NCBI GenBank assembly: GCA_946478845.1
Contig: CAMLDI010000019.1
Span: forward strand, 1 to 56,620
Reading direction: 5' to 3'
DNA length: 56,620 bases
DNA from: an uncultured Paenibacillaceae bacterium
Lineage (GTDB): Bacteria; Bacillota; Bacilli; Aneurinibacillales; Aneurinibacillaceae
The position numbers were made by a program, and so were the translations under genes. The notes under the pieces are model-generated. The model did no database searches. It saw only the letters and a program-made list of their open reading frames with translations, and was not told where the DNA came from. Of the stretch, positions 1 through 8,084 are shown piece by piece. Numbering within the stretch: position 1 is the first letter of the stretch; every line of letters starts with the position of its first letter.

Positions 1-27
1 TAACATAGGCTTATAGCCTTTGTTCAA

Positions 28-48
28 ACCACCCTTTTGAAGGGTGGT
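28..48 (-). terminator. Hairpin at the end of the OsmC-like gene
   Basis: A perfect stem (ACCACCC/GGGTGGT with extra pairs) overlaps the stop codon of the minus-strand OsmC-like gene. The following minus-strand bases contain only a short T stretch, so it is a weak or incomplete intrinsic terminator. A smaller GGCTTATAGCC hairpin follows. Confidence 0.5.
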
Positions 49-611
49 TATGATTCTTCTATTACTAAATCAGATAATACATCGATTTGGTTTGCAATAG
101 TTGCCCGATTGGGTGAGGTTTTCATTACTTTCTGGTGAATGTGTTCAAACTGTTCTTTTGAGCCATCCCCTTTCACGCGAATGGTGTATTTTACATTTTT
201 AAAACCAATAGGGGAATCAGGGTTCACTTCTAGGAATCCCCTTAAATCTAATCCGGCTTCAAGATCAATTTCTAATTTTTCTAATGTAATTCCTAACACA
301 GATGCTCCTACTGCATAACCCACAAGCATACAGGCACCCATTCCTCCGAGTAAATATTCTTGAGGAGTAGGATTGGTGTTTTCCCCTAAAATTTGTTCAG
401 GTTCATCCACAATAAAAGAAAAATTCCGGTTTAATGGTTCTTCACCAATGCGAATTCCTGTTGTTGTAACCTTTGATTTCGTACCACCAAGCCATTCTAA
501 GTTGACTTTGTAGTCAACCATAGCATCTTGAGGACTGCTAGTAATCAGTTCTTTATAAGATTGTAATGCAGTGACATTAATTCCATTGGGATTCATAACG
601 TTTTGGTTCAT
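48..611 (-). CDS. OsmC/Ohr-family protein
   Basis: The 187-residue protein has the OsmC fold signature: a central segment with P-x-E-Y-L-L-G-G-M-G-A-C-M, where Cys94 sits at the start of the long helix, followed by the usual beta strands. OsmC and Ohr proteins reduce organic hydroperoxides with a pair of cysteines. Here the C-terminal position that normally holds the second cysteine (before Pro-x-x) reads T165-S166-P167, so only one cysteine of the pair is present. It may be a non-peroxidase OsmC-like protein or use an outside thiol. The start is ATG with a GAGGGGGAC ribosome binding site. Monocistronic as far as can be seen. Confidence 0.85.
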   Translation of the reverse strand: MNQNVMNPNGINVTALQSYKELITSSPQDAMVDYKVNLEWLGGTKSKVTTTGIRIGEEPLNRNFSFIVDEPEQILGENTNPTPQEYLLGGMGACMLVGYAVGASVLGITLEKLEIDLEAGLDLRGFLEVNPDSPIGFKNVKYTIRVKGDGSKEQFEHIHQKVMKTSPNRATIANQIDVLSDLVIEES

Positions 612-730
612 ATTGTCCCCCTCATATTTTCAGAATATTAACTATAGTTTGTATTTTAGACTTGTTGTGCTATGAAAAAAATGGGGGAATTCCCTGATTT
701 TTATATATTGCAAAAAAGGATACAGAATCA

Positions 731-1102
731 TTAACCACTACTTACAGATCCAGAACTGCCGATTCCGCTTCTTGTTCCACTGGACATCCCAATATTTCCA
801 CTGGTTTTGCTTTTGGAAGGGCTTCCATGAATCATGCCACCTGAAGAATTATCATTATCATCCTCATAGTAATAGTTATCCTCTTCAGAATAATAGTCAT
901 TAGAATTGTTTTCTTCTGAATCGGGTTTATCTGGTGTGGGAGCAGGGGAAATGGCAGACGGGGAAGAGGTGTTTGGATTAATAGGCTTATTATTGTAAGG
1001 TTCTTCGTAATATCCGCTGTTGGTGTTTAAGGAACAACCACCAACAATTGTAACTGCTGCAATTAAAAATAGATCAACCATCTTCTTTGTCTTACTTCCC
1101 AT
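731..1102 (-). CDS. Low-complexity lipoprotein, function unknown
   Basis: I chose the internal ATG at 1102, which follows AAGGGGCG, over a longer reading that starts at 1132. The 123-residue product begins with a charged N-terminus, a hydrophobic stretch and a lipobox ending in V-G-G-C, so it should be exported and lipid-anchored. The rest is low complexity: Asn/Pro/Ser-rich, then an acidic Asp/Glu/Tyr-rich tract, then Ser/Gly-rich repeats at the C-terminus. No enzyme domain is visible. This composition suits a surface or spore-related disordered protein, but that is a guess. Confidence 0.7.
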   Translation of the reverse strand: MGSKTKKMVDLFLIAAVTIVGGCSLNTNSGYYEEPYNNKPINPNTSSPSAISPAPTPDKPDSEENNSNDYYSEEDNYYYEDDNDNSSGGMIHGSPSKSKTSGNIGMSSGTRSGIGSSGSVSSG

Positions 1103-1276
1103 CGTAATTTCGCCCCTTTGTATATGATTCAAAATGTCTTAATAATTTAACGGACCAATCAACAAGAAGTTACAACTTATTATCTATCCATAAATAATTC
1201 ACATTTCCTCTCTGTTTTTGATAATGGGTTTCTTAGATAATATAAATAAGCGATTACAATTAAGGAGAAATTGGAA

Positions 1277-1744
1277 ATGAAAAAACCTTACATCATCCTG
1301 GCCATTTTAGTTATAGGTGTGATTTCTTTCTTAACTTACTTCATTTTAAGCAATAAAACCAATCTAGCATTTGAGAAGGTAGAAATGGATCAATTAAATA
1401 CCGAAATCCAAACCTGGATTAATGAATCATGTCAGGATAAAAAAGGGATTCATTTTTATGAAGTAAAAAAAGAGGAGGGATATGAAGGGGTCGTATATTT
1501 CAATCAATATAAGGATGTATATCTATATATCGCTCAAGAAATCGATGTCACATATAAGAATGATATACTTACGGTTTCCATAAGTGATCAACCGGCAACC
1601 CATGATTCGGATGTTAAAAATGATTTTTGTCTCTTTATTAAAATGAACAAGAAACCGGAAAGTATAGAGTTCTTGTTAAATAATGAAAAGATGCAACCTG
1701 AGAATAGGACTTCTGGAAAAATAGATAAGGCCGTTAAAGATTGA
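1277..1744 (+). CDS. Membrane-anchored protein of unknown function
   Basis: The ATG at 1277 is 8 nt after AAGGAGA, while an upstream TTG at 1271 is too close to it. The product is about 155 residues, with one N-terminal membrane segment (roughly residues 5-25) and an outside domain that has two cysteines (C in NESCQ and C in DFCLF) which could form a disulfide. I do not recognise the family. It has its own promoter-like AT-rich upstream region and no clear operon partner. Confidence 0.65.
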   Translation: MKKPYIILAILVIGVISFLTYFILSNKTNLAFEKVEMDQLNTEIQTWINESCQDKKGIHFYEVKKEEGYEGVVYFNQYKDVYLYIAQEIDVTYKNDILTVSISDQPATHDSDVKNDFCLFIKMNKKPESIEFLLNNEKMQPENRTSGKIDKAVKD

Positions 1745-1807
1745 TAGTGATAGGAGGCAAACAGTAACTACCCACCTTATGTAGCAGTCCCGTTAGCTCA
1801 ATAAGGT

Positions 1808-2677
1808 TTAGCGAAGTTTCACACTGTAGAACCTCATTGCCTTTGGAACACCCTGTATTTCAAAAACTCCATTCATTATTAAATTTCTCAACCTATATTC
1901 AAAAAACTGGTCGCCAATATATTGATTTAATAGTCCAATGACTTGACCGATGATTCGTGATGATTTAATATATTCCTTGATTTTTTGTTTTTTATGTAAA
2001 TTACGAGCTGTATTGATAATATAGTTATCGTAAAAGTCTTCGTCAACACTATGTATTTTATCGTTTTTCCATATCCTGAGAACATTTTGTTTACTGGATA
2101 ACTCTTTCCATTCCTCTTCAAACTTTTTCCGTTCTTGTTGAGACAAAGGTTGAACCGCCCTATTTTTTTTATAGATTAATCCAATTTTTTCTGGTGGAAC
2201 TTCTCCAGTATGTAAAGGGGAGTAATCAATACCTGGAATATGGAATTGATTTTTATATTTTGTTGTTGTATCCATTAAAATAATATTGTTTGGTTTTTCC
2301 CTCAGTAAATATAAAACAAATCTTACAGCAGTTTGTTCGTGAGAGTTATCCCCGTACCAAATAATAATTGGTACATTTTTTGGAATGTCTTTAACCTTGA
2401 AGAGTGTATTACTAAAATCATTTTGGTATTTTTCTAAATATTCTTCATCTAAATTAATATGATTTTTTAACCACTTGTATCTTTGAGTAATACCAATTTT
2501 CTCATGCAGTTTCCAAACTGGTCCAAAAGAAAACAGGTCTTGAAAGGAGATCACTTTTTCCTCCTCTATTAGTTCCATATCCTGTAAGGCAATTTTCAAA
2601 CTCCCTGATGTTGAATCACCGAATACAATATGTACAATCTTATAGCTTCCTTCATTTTCACTAGTGGCTTGAATCAA
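1808..2677 (-). CDS. DUF1835 domain-containing protein
   Basis: The 289-residue protein starts with the DUF1835 pattern (I-V-H-I-V-F-G-D-S-x-S-G-S-L, then FQDLFSFGPV), followed by a C-terminal region like DUF3658. These proteins are common in Bacillales and have no established biochemical role. The start codon is TTG at 2677, supported by GGGGAGG 9 nt upstream. Monocistronic. Confidence 0.8.
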   Translation of the reverse strand: MIQATSENEGSYKIVHIVFGDSTSGSLKIALQDMELIEEEKVISFQDLFSFGPVWKLHEKIGITQRYKWLKNHINLDEEYLEKYQNDFSNTLFKVKDIPKNVPIIIWYGDNSHEQTAVRFVLYLLREKPNNIILMDTTTKYKNQFHIPGIDYSPLHTGEVPPEKIGLIYKKNRAVQPLSQQERKKFEEEWKELSSKQNVLRIWKNDKIHSVDEDFYDNYIINTARNLHKKQKIKEYIKSSRIIGQVIGLLNQYIGDQFFEYRLRNLIMNGVFEIQGVPKAMRFYSVKLR

Positions 2678-2777
2678 TTTAGTCAGCCTCCCCTTTGTTG
2701 AATAACATTAACCAAACTTAATACTATTAACCTGACTCTTTAGTGAAAAAGGGTTCTTTAGTCTTTAGTTAAGTAAT

Positions 2778-3275
2778 TTAATAATTTATTGATATACTAT
2801 TTTTCCGTTTTTTGTAATTTACAAATGATAAGATAGCGTAAATAGGTATATATCCTAATACACCTCCAAGTGTATTTAAAATTAAATCATCAACATCAAA
2901 ACTTCCAAATTTAAAAAAAAATTGAATAAGTTCAAATGTCAAACTTAAACAAAATGTTGCTATGGTAACCTTCTTAAACAATTGAAACCTTTTTGATAAT
3001 AAAGGCAAAATAAAACCAAACGGTGCAAAACCAATGATATTTCCAGCTAAGTTTTCAACCCTCATATTGAAATTTATATCTGCTAGGAACAAATAATAGA
3101 TTATCGTTTTAAAAGGAATAAAGTTATGGCTATTCCGGTAATAACCATCATAATTAAAAGTGAAATGACTAATTATGTCAGGAATTGTTAGATATTTTAA
3201 TAAGATTAATTTTGAAAGAACCAATAAATATAGACACAATACTACTGCTATCACTGCTTTCATAAAAAACCTCAT
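2778..3275 (-). CDS. VanZ-like membrane protein
   Basis: The 165-residue protein has four predicted membrane segments and the VanZ signature: N-F-I-P-F, then N-x-x-G-N-I-I-G-F-A-P-F-G-F, then L-T-F-E-L-I-Q, and finally D-V-D-D-L-I-L-N-T-L-G-G. VanZ proteins confer low-level teicoplanin resistance in some hosts, and the role of the many chromosomal homologues is unknown. The gene is A+T-rich and stands alone. The length is typical for the family. Confidence 0.85.
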   Translation of the reverse strand: MRFFMKAVIAVVLCLYLLVLSKLILLKYLTIPDIISHFTFNYDGYYRNSHNFIPFKTIIYYLFLADINFNMRVENLAGNIIGFAPFGFILPLLSKRFQLFKKVTIATFCLSLTFELIQFFFKFGSFDVDDLILNTLGGVLGYIPIYAILSFVNYKKRKNSISINY

Positions 3276-3582
3276 ATTTTAATATGCTCCAATCTCATTT
3301 TCTTTAAGTAATTGATACATTTCAAATAAAATAGACCAAATTCCTCCTGAAATCCGAACAATTTACAAATTAGACAAATTTTAATAACTATCTGCCCGTT
3401 AGCCATCCATGAAGCGGAAAAAACAACATTTTTCTTCTTCCGCAGTTCTTTTTAATGAAAATTTTAAAGGGATTAATTATGATATAGTATCAATTGTTAA
3501 GATTTATATCGTACACTTTTTAGTTAATAATAATGATAGCTCAAATAGTTTTTAGTGGAACTTAATAAAGGGGGCTGTAGCT
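3276..3582. other. Intergenic region without a gene
   Basis: The 307-bp region between the diverging VanZ-like and CBS genes holds a hairpin GCGGAA...TTCCGC (3414-3443) followed by a short T run on the plus strand. There is also an A+T-rich stretch with TATAGTAT near 3484 that may serve as the CBS gene promoter. Nothing else was recognised. Confidence 0.4.
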
Positions 3583-4275
3583 TTGGTAAACTCTGAGGAA
3601 TTTATTGTCTATTTTAATCGTATAGATAACTTTTTAAAGGCTCTCCATAGTAAAGAAAATTATGAATCATTTTCTAAAATGGTTAAAAAAGCAGCTAAGT
3701 CAAACGCGATTATTAGACAATATAAAGATGACTTAATAGAATTTGCTGAATTAAGAAATGCAATTGTACATGATCATCGAAATCCTCCTGCCATTGCGGA
3801 GATTCATGAATCAATTGTTAAAGAGATTAAGGTAATTGAAGAAAAGTTAACAAAACCTAAAACGGTGATTCCCGAATTTCAAAAAGAAGTAAAAATATTT
3901 CAAGTGAATGATTCTTTTTCTGATCTATTAGTTGAAATTCGTGACAAACATTATTCCCAGTTTCCGGTGTATGATGGGAGTCAATTCAAAGGCCTTGTTA
4001 CAGAAAATGGGATTACAAATTGGCTTGCAAAAAATACGCTTGAAAGCAAAATTTCATTAAAAGAAACCTGTTTAATAGAAATATTAAATGATGAAGAAGA
4101 AACTTACACTTATAAATTCATTAATAGAAATACATCGGTGTATGAAGCAGAAGAAACTTTTAAGCAACGACTGAAAGAAGGAATCAAATTAAATGCACTT
4201 TTAATTACCCACAGTGGGAAAAAGAATGAAACTCTTATAGGCATGATTACCCCATGGGATTTAATGAATATGTGA
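3583..4275 (+). CDS. CBS-domain protein with N-terminal helical domain
   Basis: The 230-residue product begins at TTG after AAAGGGGG. Residues 1-95 are helical and charged, with an E-L-R-N-A-I-V-H-D motif typical of HEPN-like or related helical domains. Residues about 100-230 resemble a CBS pair: S-Q-F-P-V-Y-D-G-x-x-F-K-G-L-V-T-E-N and the closing L-I-G-M-I-T-P-W-D-L. CBS pairs bind adenine nucleotides as sensors. The role is not known. A strong terminator follows. Confidence 0.75.
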   Translation: MVNSEEFIVYFNRIDNFLKALHSKENYESFSKMVKKAAKSNAIIRQYKDDLIEFAELRNAIVHDHRNPPAIAEIHESIVKEIKVIEEKLTKPKTVIPEFQKEVKIFQVNDSFSDLLVEIRDKHYSQFPVYDGSQFKGLVTENGITNWLAKNTLESKISLKETCLIEILNDEEETYTYKFINRNTSVYEAEETFKQRLKEGIKLNALLITHSGKKNETLIGMITPWDLMNM

Positions 4276-4331
4276 ACTACCACGAGCCTAAAGGCATCGT
4301 GGTTTTACGCCCACAAATATAAATAAAAAAA

Positions 4332-4360
4332 CAGGCTCCTATTAAGGAACCTGATTTTTT
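4332..4360. terminator. Bidirectional terminator between CBS and MFS genes
   Basis: An imperfect CAGGCTCC/GGAACCTG stem is flanked by an A run on the left and an eight-T run on the right, so it can serve the plus-strand CBS gene and the converging minus-strand MFS gene. A second hairpin, CCACGA...TCGTGG at 4279-4301, lies just upstream. Confidence 0.75.
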
Positions 4361-4377
4361 TTATTTAACTATATTTA

Positions 4378-5622
4378 CTACGATTCCATTTCCCACTGTT
4401 TCAGCTTCTTATCCGTTGGCAGGAAGAACGTTAAAATTCCCAGGAGGGGCAAAAGGCTGCAAAAAATCATTATGTTAGGAAGCCCAAAGAGATCGGCTAA
4501 TTTCCCTAACACTACAGAACCTAAAGCACCCATACCAAATGCCAGGCCTACAATTAAACCTGAGGTTAAACCTACCATGCCGGGAATTAGCTCTTGGGCA
4601 TAGATTACGGTTACTGAGAAACTAGATAAAAGAATAAAGCCTAACACAATAATGATAGGAAATACCCAATTTAATGGTACATAAGGCAATAGCAAAGCCA
4701 ATGGCGCTGAACCTAGGAGGGAGAAAAGAATGATATTTCTTTTTCCAAATCGGTCTGCTAAAGGGCCTCCTAACAAAGTTCCCAGGACGCCTGCAGCAAG
4801 AAAGGCAAAGATATAGTACTGGGCTCCTTTAATAGTAAGGCCATAATCATTAATAAGGTAAAACTGATAAAAGTTTGAGATTCCTGCATGGTACCAGGAG
4901 CGGGCAAACACAATAAAAATAAGGAGTGTAATGGCAAAAATTATTTTCTTCTTCCGTTTTTCATTGACTGTTTTCGTTGTTGCTGTTGTTTTTTTATTTC
5001 TAGGAAAATAAACCAGTTGCTTACTGTACCAATTAGAAACAAACATAAGGACAAAAATGGCTAATGCTGCAACAACGGTGAACCAGATGGCTCCAAATTG
5101 CCCCAGGGGAACAAAAATTAAGGCCGTCATCAATGGGGCGAGGGATTGGCCACTATTTCCCCCAACCTGATAGATGGATTGGGCTAATCCCCGGCGGGTA
5201 CCTGCCGCCATATATGCTACTCTGGATCCTTCAGGATGAAAGGAAGCAGAACCTAATCCTATGAAAATGACAGAAAAGAGAATCATAGCAAAATTCTCAG
5301 CAAAAGCCAGACCCACCATCCCCAGTAACGAAAATCCCATGCCAATGGGAAGCATATATGGGGAGGATCTCTTATCGGTGTACAGACCGACAACAGGCTG
5401 CATAATCGAAGAAGTCATGTTTAAGGCGAAAGCAATCCAACCAAGTTGTGCATAACTTAAGTGCATTGCATTTTCTAAAATGGGAAATAAGGCAGGGATG
5501 ACCGATTGCATCGAGTCATTTAACAAATGAACAAAACTGATGGCAAATAAAACAGAGTACATGGTTGAATGGACCCTGGGATTTGCTTCTGTACGAACCG
5601 CCGCTTGCATTGGATGTTTCAC
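4378..5622 (-). CDS. MFS transporter, fosmidomycin-resistance (Fsr) type
   Basis: The 414-residue protein has about twelve membrane segments. Motifs match the Fsr group: H-L-L-N-D near the N-terminus, G-x-x-x-D-K-R-S-S after segment 2, and G-S-A-S-F-H-P-E-G in segment 4, which is characteristic of fosmidomycin-resistance proteins. It would pump small drugs or metabolites out using the proton gradient. The true substrate is unknown. The start has RBS AGAGAGGTG. A long leader with a terminator precedes it. Confidence 0.85.
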   Translation of the reverse strand: MKHPMQAAVRTEANPRVHSTMYSVLFAISFVHLLNDSMQSVIPALFPILENAMHLSYAQLGWIAFALNMTSSIMQPVVGLYTDKRSSPYMLPIGMGFSLLGMVGLAFAENFAMILFSVIFIGLGSASFHPEGSRVAYMAAGTRRGLAQSIYQVGGNSGQSLAPLMTALIFVPLGQFGAIWFTVVAALAIFVLMFVSNWYSKQLVYFPRNKKTTATTKTVNEKRKKKIIFAITLLIFIVFARSWYHAGISNFYQFYLINDYGLTIKGAQYYIFAFLAAGVLGTLLGGPLADRFGKRNIILFSLLGSAPLALLLPYVPLNWVFPIIIVLGFILLSSFSVTVIYAQELIPGMVGLTSGLIVGLAFGMGALGSVVLGKLADLFGLPNIMIFCSLLPLLGILTFFLPTDKKLKQWEMES

Positions 5623-5639
5623 CTCTCTTTTATTTCTCT

Positions 5640-5934
5640 AATTTCTCAGTTGGGTTAGTTTACTATTAGAATTTATAAGTTTATGGAGTAACATGGTTAA
5701 CCCCATAATAAGACCGTAAGGTCAATGGTTGAGAAGCTAATGAATCAAATCAGTTGCCTTTTTGTGAGCCGATACAAGGGAAACTGAATGAAGGGCGAAA
5801 AAAAGCCTTCAACAGTCTCACTTCCTGAGCTACCCAGATGTTTTGAAGGCGCGCCCGTAGTGAAGTTGACCGTCATTTTTAACATCCATGTCGGCGAGCA
5901 AGAGGCACGATTTGATTTTTAGCCTCTCTTTTTT
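5640..5934 (-). promoter_or_regulatory. Structured leader with terminator upstream of the Fsr-type gene
   Basis: Between the quinone reductase and the MFS gene there are almost 300 bp without a gene. On the minus strand the stem GCCTTCAA/TTGAAGGC (5850-5805) encloses about 30 nt and ends in seven Ts, a good intrinsic terminator about 175 nt before the MFS start. A second stem, GACC-TTAC-GGTC, follows near 5713-5724. On the plus strand AGAGGC/GCCTCT plus six Ts (5901-5934) also looks like a terminator. The region is G+C-richer than its surroundings. I do not match it to a known riboswitch class. Confidence 0.5.
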
Positions 5935-6629
5935 AATTGAAAGTTTTGGTCAAAATCACTAAGCGTGGGATATTGCAATCCAGGAGTAGATTCCCAGGAT
6001 AACAAGCGATCTTTATAATCCTGGAGAATTTGTTCCCTTTCTTCCTGGGTAAGCCGTGCAGGGCTATACACCTTAAATGGAGGAAGAACCTTAAACCCAA
6101 CAAAGTAGAGTATACCATAATGAATAGGTTTCAGGGTCTCTTCAAGATCCCCGTATATGCCATTTGGGCTGAAAAAATTTGGTCCGCCCCCTGTGGTTAT
6201 TGAAATCATGACTGTTTTTCCTTTTAATCCTCCTTGCTCAAACCATTTTCCACCGCCATAAGCAAAACCAGTGGTGAATACACGATCTACCCACCCTTTT
6301 AGAATAGCAGGCATTGAGGACCACCAGAGGGGAAATTGGAAAATGACGAAATCCGCTTTTTTAAGTTTTTCTTGCTCAACTTGAATATCGTAAGCAAGAG
6401 CATTGTTCTCATAGGCTTTTCGTTGCTCCATCTGGTATTTATATTTATCGGGTTCCGAGATTTCCATAAAATCATTACGGTCACCCACTGCTTTAAAATT
6501 CATTTTATTTAAATCAGATACTTCAACATGATACCCGGCTTCGGTAAATGTGGCGACGGCTTGATCCTTTAAAGCTCCATTAAAGGATGTTGGTTCTTCA
6601 TGGGCATACACAATTAAAACATTTTTCAT
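5919..6629 (-). CDS. NAD(P)H dehydrogenase (quinone), flavodoxin-like fold
   Basis: The 236-residue protein belongs to the NQO1/KefF/MdaB group: N-terminal V-L-I-V-Y-A-H-E-x-P-x-S-F-N, then F-Q-F-P-L-W-W-S-S-M-P-A-I-L-K-G-W-x-D-R-V, and the T-T-G-G-G flavin-contact loop. Such enzymes use FAD or FMN to reduce quinones by two electrons, guarding against redox cycling. It is divergent from an HxlR regulator gene, a common arrangement where the regulator senses quinone or electrophile stress and controls the reductase. Confidence 0.9.
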   Translation of the reverse strand: MKNVLIVYAHEEPTSFNGALKDQAVATFTEAGYHVEVSDLNKMNFKAVGDRNDFMEISEPDKYKYQMEQRKAYENNALAYDIQVEQEKLKKADFVIFQFPLWWSSMPAILKGWVDRVFTTGFAYGGGKWFEQGGLKGKTVMISITTGGGPNFFSPNGIYGDLEETLKPIHYGILYFVGFKVLPPFKVYSPARLTQEEREQILQDYKDRLLSWESTPGLQYPTLSDFDQNFQLKKRG

Positions 6630-6697
6630 AAGAATTACCCCTTCCCAGTTTTCTTTTCCTGTTATAATTGAGTATAAATTATAAATATTCTTTCAGT

Positions 6698-6720
6698 AAG
6701 TACCGACTATTAAGTACTAT
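6698..6720. promoter_or_regulatory. Probable HxlR operator in the divergent promoter
   Basis: Two AAGTAC hexamers 14 bp apart (6698 and 6712), the second continuing as AGTACTATAGTAT with inverted symmetry, lie between the quinone reductase and the HxlR gene. Spaced GTAC-type elements are usual binding sites of YodB/HxlR proteins in Bacillus. Assignment is by position and pattern only. Confidence 0.5.
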
Positions 6721-6757
6721 AGTATCTAAAAGGAAACTAAAGAGGGAGGGAGACTTA

Positions 6758-7096
6758 ATGGAAAGGAAAAAATATAATTGCCCTGTCGAAATCACATTAG
6801 AAGTGATGGGGGGAAAGTGGAAACCCTTGATCCTGTGGCACCTTGCAGACCAAACCCTCAGATTTAGCGAATTAAAAAGGACCATCCCAAGGGTAACCCA
6901 GAAAATGTTAACCCAACAATTACGGGAATTAGAAAATGATGGCCTAATATGCCGCAAAGTTTATCCACAAGTTCCTCCAAAAGTGGAATATTCCTTAACG
7001 GAAGATGGGCAAAGCCTCATTCCTTTGTTGCGGGAAATGTCCCGTTGGGGGAAGAACCACATCAATCATATGAAAGAAAAAACAAACCCGGTCTGA
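6758..7096 (+). CDS. HxlR-family transcriptional regulator
   Basis: The ATG at 6758 follows GAGGGAGGG and gives a 112-residue winged-helix protein, the normal family size. An upstream in-frame start at 6668 would read through the promoter. Motifs: a Cys in the N-terminal N-C-P-V-E segment (the redox-sensing position of YodB/HypR-type members), G-G-K-W-K-P-L-I-L-W-H-L, and P-x-V-T-Q-K-M-L-T-Q-Q-L-R-E-L-E. It probably represses the divergent quinone reductase and responds to electrophiles. Confidence 0.9.
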   Translation: MERKKYNCPVEITLEVMGGKWKPLILWHLADQTLRFSELKRTIPRVTQKMLTQQLRELENDGLICRKVYPQVPPKVEYSLTEDGQSLIPLLREMSRWGKNHINHMKEKTNPV

Positions 7097-7111
7097 ATCT
7101 CTCAGAACCGG
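7088..7111. terminator. Terminator shared by HxlR and hydroxyacyl-CoA dehydrogenase genes
   Basis: The stem CCGGTCTGA/TCAGAACCGG starts near the HxlR stop codon. On the minus strand it is followed by GTTTGTTTTTTC, so it mainly ends the minus-strand operon. On the plus strand the downstream bases are T-rich but interrupted. Confidence 0.7.
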
Positions 7112-7122
7112 ATTTATTCCTT

Positions 7123-7971
7123 TTATTTATAGTCATAAAAGCCTTTTCCGCTTTTTCGCCCAAGATGGCCTGCCCGCACCAGTTTCCGCAATAAAGGGGC
7201 GGAACGGTATTTGGAATCCTGGGTTTCTTCATATAATGAATCTTGTACATAGAGAAGGGTGTCTAGCCCAATTAAATCTGCAAGAGCGAGGGGGCCAATA
7301 GGGTGATTGGCACCCAGTTTCATCCCTTTATCAATGTCTTCAGGTGTGGCAACCCCTTCTTGTAAAACGAAAATGGCTTCATTAATCATAGGGACAAGAA
7401 TTCGATTAACAGCGAAGAGAGGGGATTCTTTTACATCAATGGTTTCTTTTCCTAATGTCTCTGCCACTTCCCTTGCTTTTTGGTAAGTTTCTTCACTGGT
7501 TTCCTGGCCGCGAATCAACTCTACTAATTTCATAACGGGCACAGGATTAAAAAAGTGTACCCCAATGACATTCTGGGGATTCCGTGTTACACTGGCCACT
7601 TCCGTAATACTTAAGCCAGAAGTATTGGAAGCAATAATGGTTCCATCCCTTATGACAGAATCTATTTTTTGGAAGACATCCCGTTTTAATTGGATGCTTT
7701 CACTTACCGCCTCAATAATAAAATCAACCTCACTTAAACGTTCCCAATCCGTTGTGGTTGTCAGAAGGGTTTCTAACTGTTCCTTTTTTTCAGGGGTTAA
7801 TCTCCCTTTTTCCACAGCCCGGTTCCAGTTTTTTTGAATCAGGCCTAACCCTCGCTTGAAAAATTCTTCTTTTTGCTCCACAGCAATGACATGAAATCCT
7901 GCTTCCAGGGCAGTTTGTGCAATCCCTGATCCCATGGTTCCAAAGCCAATTAGTCCAATTTTTTTCGTCAT
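7123..7971 (-). CDS. 3-hydroxyacyl-CoA (3-hydroxybutyryl-CoA) dehydrogenase
   Basis: The 282-residue protein has the full family layout: N-terminal Rossmann motif G-F-G-T-M-G-S-G (residues 9-16), E-A-V-S-E with the acidic NAD contact, S-N-T-S-G-L, the catalytic-His segment [15 protein letters not shown], and the C-terminal helical domain ending [11 protein letters not shown]. It oxidises 3-hydroxyacyl-CoA with NAD. The start has RBS AAAGGAGG. It lies 113 nt downstream of the PaaK-like ligase and likely belongs to the same catabolic operon. No enoyl-CoA hydratase or thiolase is in the window. Confidence 0.9.
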   Translation of the reverse strand: MTKKIGLIGFGTMGSGIAQTALEAGFHVIAVEQKEEFFKRGLGLIQKNWNRAVEKGRLTPEKKEQLETLLTTTTDWERLSEVDFIIEAVSESIQLKRDVFQKIDSVIRDGTIIASNTSGLSITEVASVTRNPQNVIGVHFFNPVPVMKLVELIRGQETSEETYQKAREVAETLGKETIDVKESPLFAVNRILVPMINEAIFVLQEGVATPEDIDKGMKLGANHPIGPLALADLIGLDTLLYVQDSLYEETQDSKYRSAPLLRKLVRAGHLGRKSGKGFYDYK

Positions 7972-8084
7972 GTTTTCCTCCTTTTTCTTCTACTAAGTTC
8001 TTCTATTAAATCGAATCGGTATTACATGTACTAAAACATGTATATGTTCATGTCCATGGCTAAATACATTAAACTCTACGATGG

